From the NCBI GenBank assembly GCA_002293625.1, contig DBDP01000115.1, positions 565 through 6,650 on the forward strand: a stretch of 6,086 nucleotides of DNA. Direction: 5' to 3'. Below the pieces are notes generated by a model. The model worked only from the letters and a program-made list of their open reading frames with translations. It was not told where the DNA came from and did not search any database. Shown one piece after another: positions 5,262-6,086 of this stretch. Every line of letters starts with the position of its first letter. Within the stretch, counting starts at the first letter, position 1. The DNA comes from Clostridiales bacterium UBA929 (GTDB lineage Bacteria; Bacillota; Clostridia; Oscillospirales; UBA929). Both the position numbers and the translations under genes were made by a program.

Positions 5262-5854
5262 TCACTTAATTTCAGGCCGAACAGTTCGGAAAACCGGCCG
5301 CGCAGCTCGTACATGCTCGTGTCAAACGTCTCGTCGACATGGAGCTTTTTAGAAGGGCAGGACGCTTCCAGCCCCCCCAGTTCAAATTCCCCTTCGGCGA
5401 ACGTTATCTTAACCCCGTCGCCTGCCGACGCAAGCGCTCCGGCAAGCGGCATATCCTCCGGGCGGAGATAGACGACCGTGTCCGACTCAAAGACGGCGAG
5501 AACGCTTTGGAGGATGCTCTTCAGCTGCTCGGCATAGGCGTCCGTTTTGACATAATCGCGCAACTTTTCCCGAACGGACGCCGCGACTTCGTCCGCCATC
5601 GCCTCGCGCCGCCGGAAGAGTTCCCGCTTATTCTCCATAACCGTGTGCGACAGCCGTCGCCCGCACTCCGACTCAATCCGTGAGACTTCCGTCTTAATAT
5701 TCCGGTACGCCGCCGCCAGCGCGGCGTCCTCAGCGGCTGACATCGCGGCGTCGCTCTCTCCCTTGATTTCTTGATACAGGGTATCCGCTTCTCGCCGCGC
5801 GTCAGTCAAAATAGCGGAGATAAAATGCTCCAGCTTTGCTTCCACATTGTCCAT
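5258..5854 (-). CDS. atpE: V/A-type ATPase subunit E (peripheral stalk)
   Basis: A 198-residue protein of usual length. Subunit E pairs with a partner helix to form the stator that holds the A3B3 head against rotor torque. Residues 1 to about 100 are one long charged/alanine-rich helix (for example LTDARREADTLYQEIKGES and ENKRELFRRREAMADEV), as expected for the coiled-coil stalk. The C-terminal globular part has the ELGGLEAS strand and the LHVDETFDTSMYELRGRF segment (171-188) common to the family. The ATG at 5854 has only a poor upstream match to the Shine-Dalgarno sequence (GGGTG), so initiation may be weak. The stop TAG is supplied by the edge of a palindromic repeat. Upstream is subunit F (64-base gap), downstream subunit A (69-base gap). 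Confidence 0.93.
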   Translation of the reverse strand: MDNVEAKLEHFISAILTDARREADTLYQEIKGESDAAMSAAEDAALAAAYRNIKTEVSRIESECGRRLSHTVMENKRELFRRREAMADEVAASVREKLRDYVKTDAYAEQLKSILQSVLAVFESDTVVYLRPEDMPLAGALASAGDGVKITFAEGEFELGGLEASCPSKKLHVDETFDTSMYELRGRFSELFGLKLSE

Positions 5855-5886
5855 AATAACACCCGAATCTTTATAATCCCGTAAAA

Positions 5887-5911
5887 GCGGGCGATTCGTG
5901 AATCGCCCTGC
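5887..5911 (-). repeat. Palindromic GCAGGG repeat, copy E, between subunits F and E
   Basis: On the minus strand GCAGGGCGATT...AATCGCCCGC: an 8-bp perfect stem (5889-5896 / 5901-5908) with a CACG loop and the same ...CGCCCGC end as copies B and C. It lies about 8 bases after the subunit F stop codon. The edge has C for T in TAGGG, and here the gene supplies its own TAA stop. Confidence 0.6.
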
Positions 5912-5918
5912 AATATAT

Positions 5919-6086
5919 TTATACCCTTATCCCGATTGACTCGCGCACATACCGCGTGATTGAGTCGGGTGAACGCCCGGTGCCGTGACGATCGGGGATC
6001 TCTACCACAATGGTGCGCGTACCGCACTGCTTGAGGTTGCCGATCAAGTCGGAACAGAGAGACGCGAGACGTTCGGTTATGAGCAG
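5919..6086 (-). CDS. atpF: V/A-type ATPase subunit F (central stalk), N-terminus beyond window edge
   Basis: The last 55 residues of a protein that enters from the right edge; the complete subunit is usually about 100-110 residues. Subunit F caps the D axle and helps couple and regulate rotation. The visible part shows the family's conserved end: a LLITERLA segment, a helix, the strand TIVVEIPDRHG, and the final SITRYVRESIGIRV helix and strand. The reading frame is open to the window edge and stops with TAA at 5919-5921. It is the first visible gene of the operon, 64 bases before subunit E. The promoter and subunits I, K and C must lie upstream, outside the window. Confidence 0.92.
   Translation of the reverse strand: MLITERLASLCSDLIGNLKQCGTRTIVVEIPDRHGTGRSPDSITRYVRESIGIRV

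Noticed and set aside
3650..5269. 539-codon open frame on the plus strand opposite subunit A
   Set aside because: Same reasoning: antisense to the intact catalytic subunit, low-complexity basic composition and no family motif. Its length follows from the lack of TA-rich stops in GC-rich DNA.

Overview
The window looks like a chromosomal segment of a moderately GC-rich anaerobic Firmicute, most likely a Clostridia/Oscillospiraceae-type bacterium. I infer this from the protein families (a bacterial V/A-type ATPase, a DUF378 membrane protein, a clostridial-style AbrB/PIN toxin-antitoxin pair), the strong GGAGG-type ribosome binding sites and the short GTAGGGG...CGCCCGC palindromic repeats. No ribosomal or other taxonomic marker is present, so the assignment is an inference. 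Every gene I can support is on the minus strand, so transcription runs from high to low coordinates.

Region 5919-6086 down to 1437 is the 3' part of a V/A-type ATPase operon, in transcription order: subunit F (partial, entering from the right edge), E (peripheral stalk), A (catalytic), B (non-catalytic) and D (central rotor stalk). A and B overlap by ATGA, and B and D abut as TAGATG, which suggests translational coupling of the A3B3-D core. The F-E and E-A gaps (64 and 69 bases) each hold one short GC-rich palindromic repeat. Subunits I, K and C are not in the window and presumably lie further upstream.

Region 970-1436 follows the ATPase. It has a 251-base gap with three more copies of the palindrome, two of them head to head, and then a 71-residue DUF378 two-helix membrane protein. 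A perfect 8-bp hairpin after its stop codon may end this transcription unit.

Region 1-933 is clearly more AT-rich around the toxin-antitoxin genes (21 G/C in 60 bases at 541-600, against 43 in 60 at 4501-4560, counted by hand). It carries a near-consensus promoter with a palindrome over the expected start site, an AbrB/MazE-fold antitoxin, an overlapping PIN-domain ribonuclease toxin, and then a CDP-alcohol phosphatidyltransferase whose first ATG overlaps the toxin stop (ATGA) and which runs off the left edge. The phospholipid gene therefore appears to be read from the toxin-antitoxin promoter. It also contains a terminator-like hairpin inside its coding sequence.

The gene families are all known ones. 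The less ordinary signals are the palindromic repeat family, whose TAGGG edge provides the stop codons of subunits E and D, the 88-base foldback after subunit D, and the toxin-antitoxin/phosphatidyltransferase junction with its intragenic hairpin.
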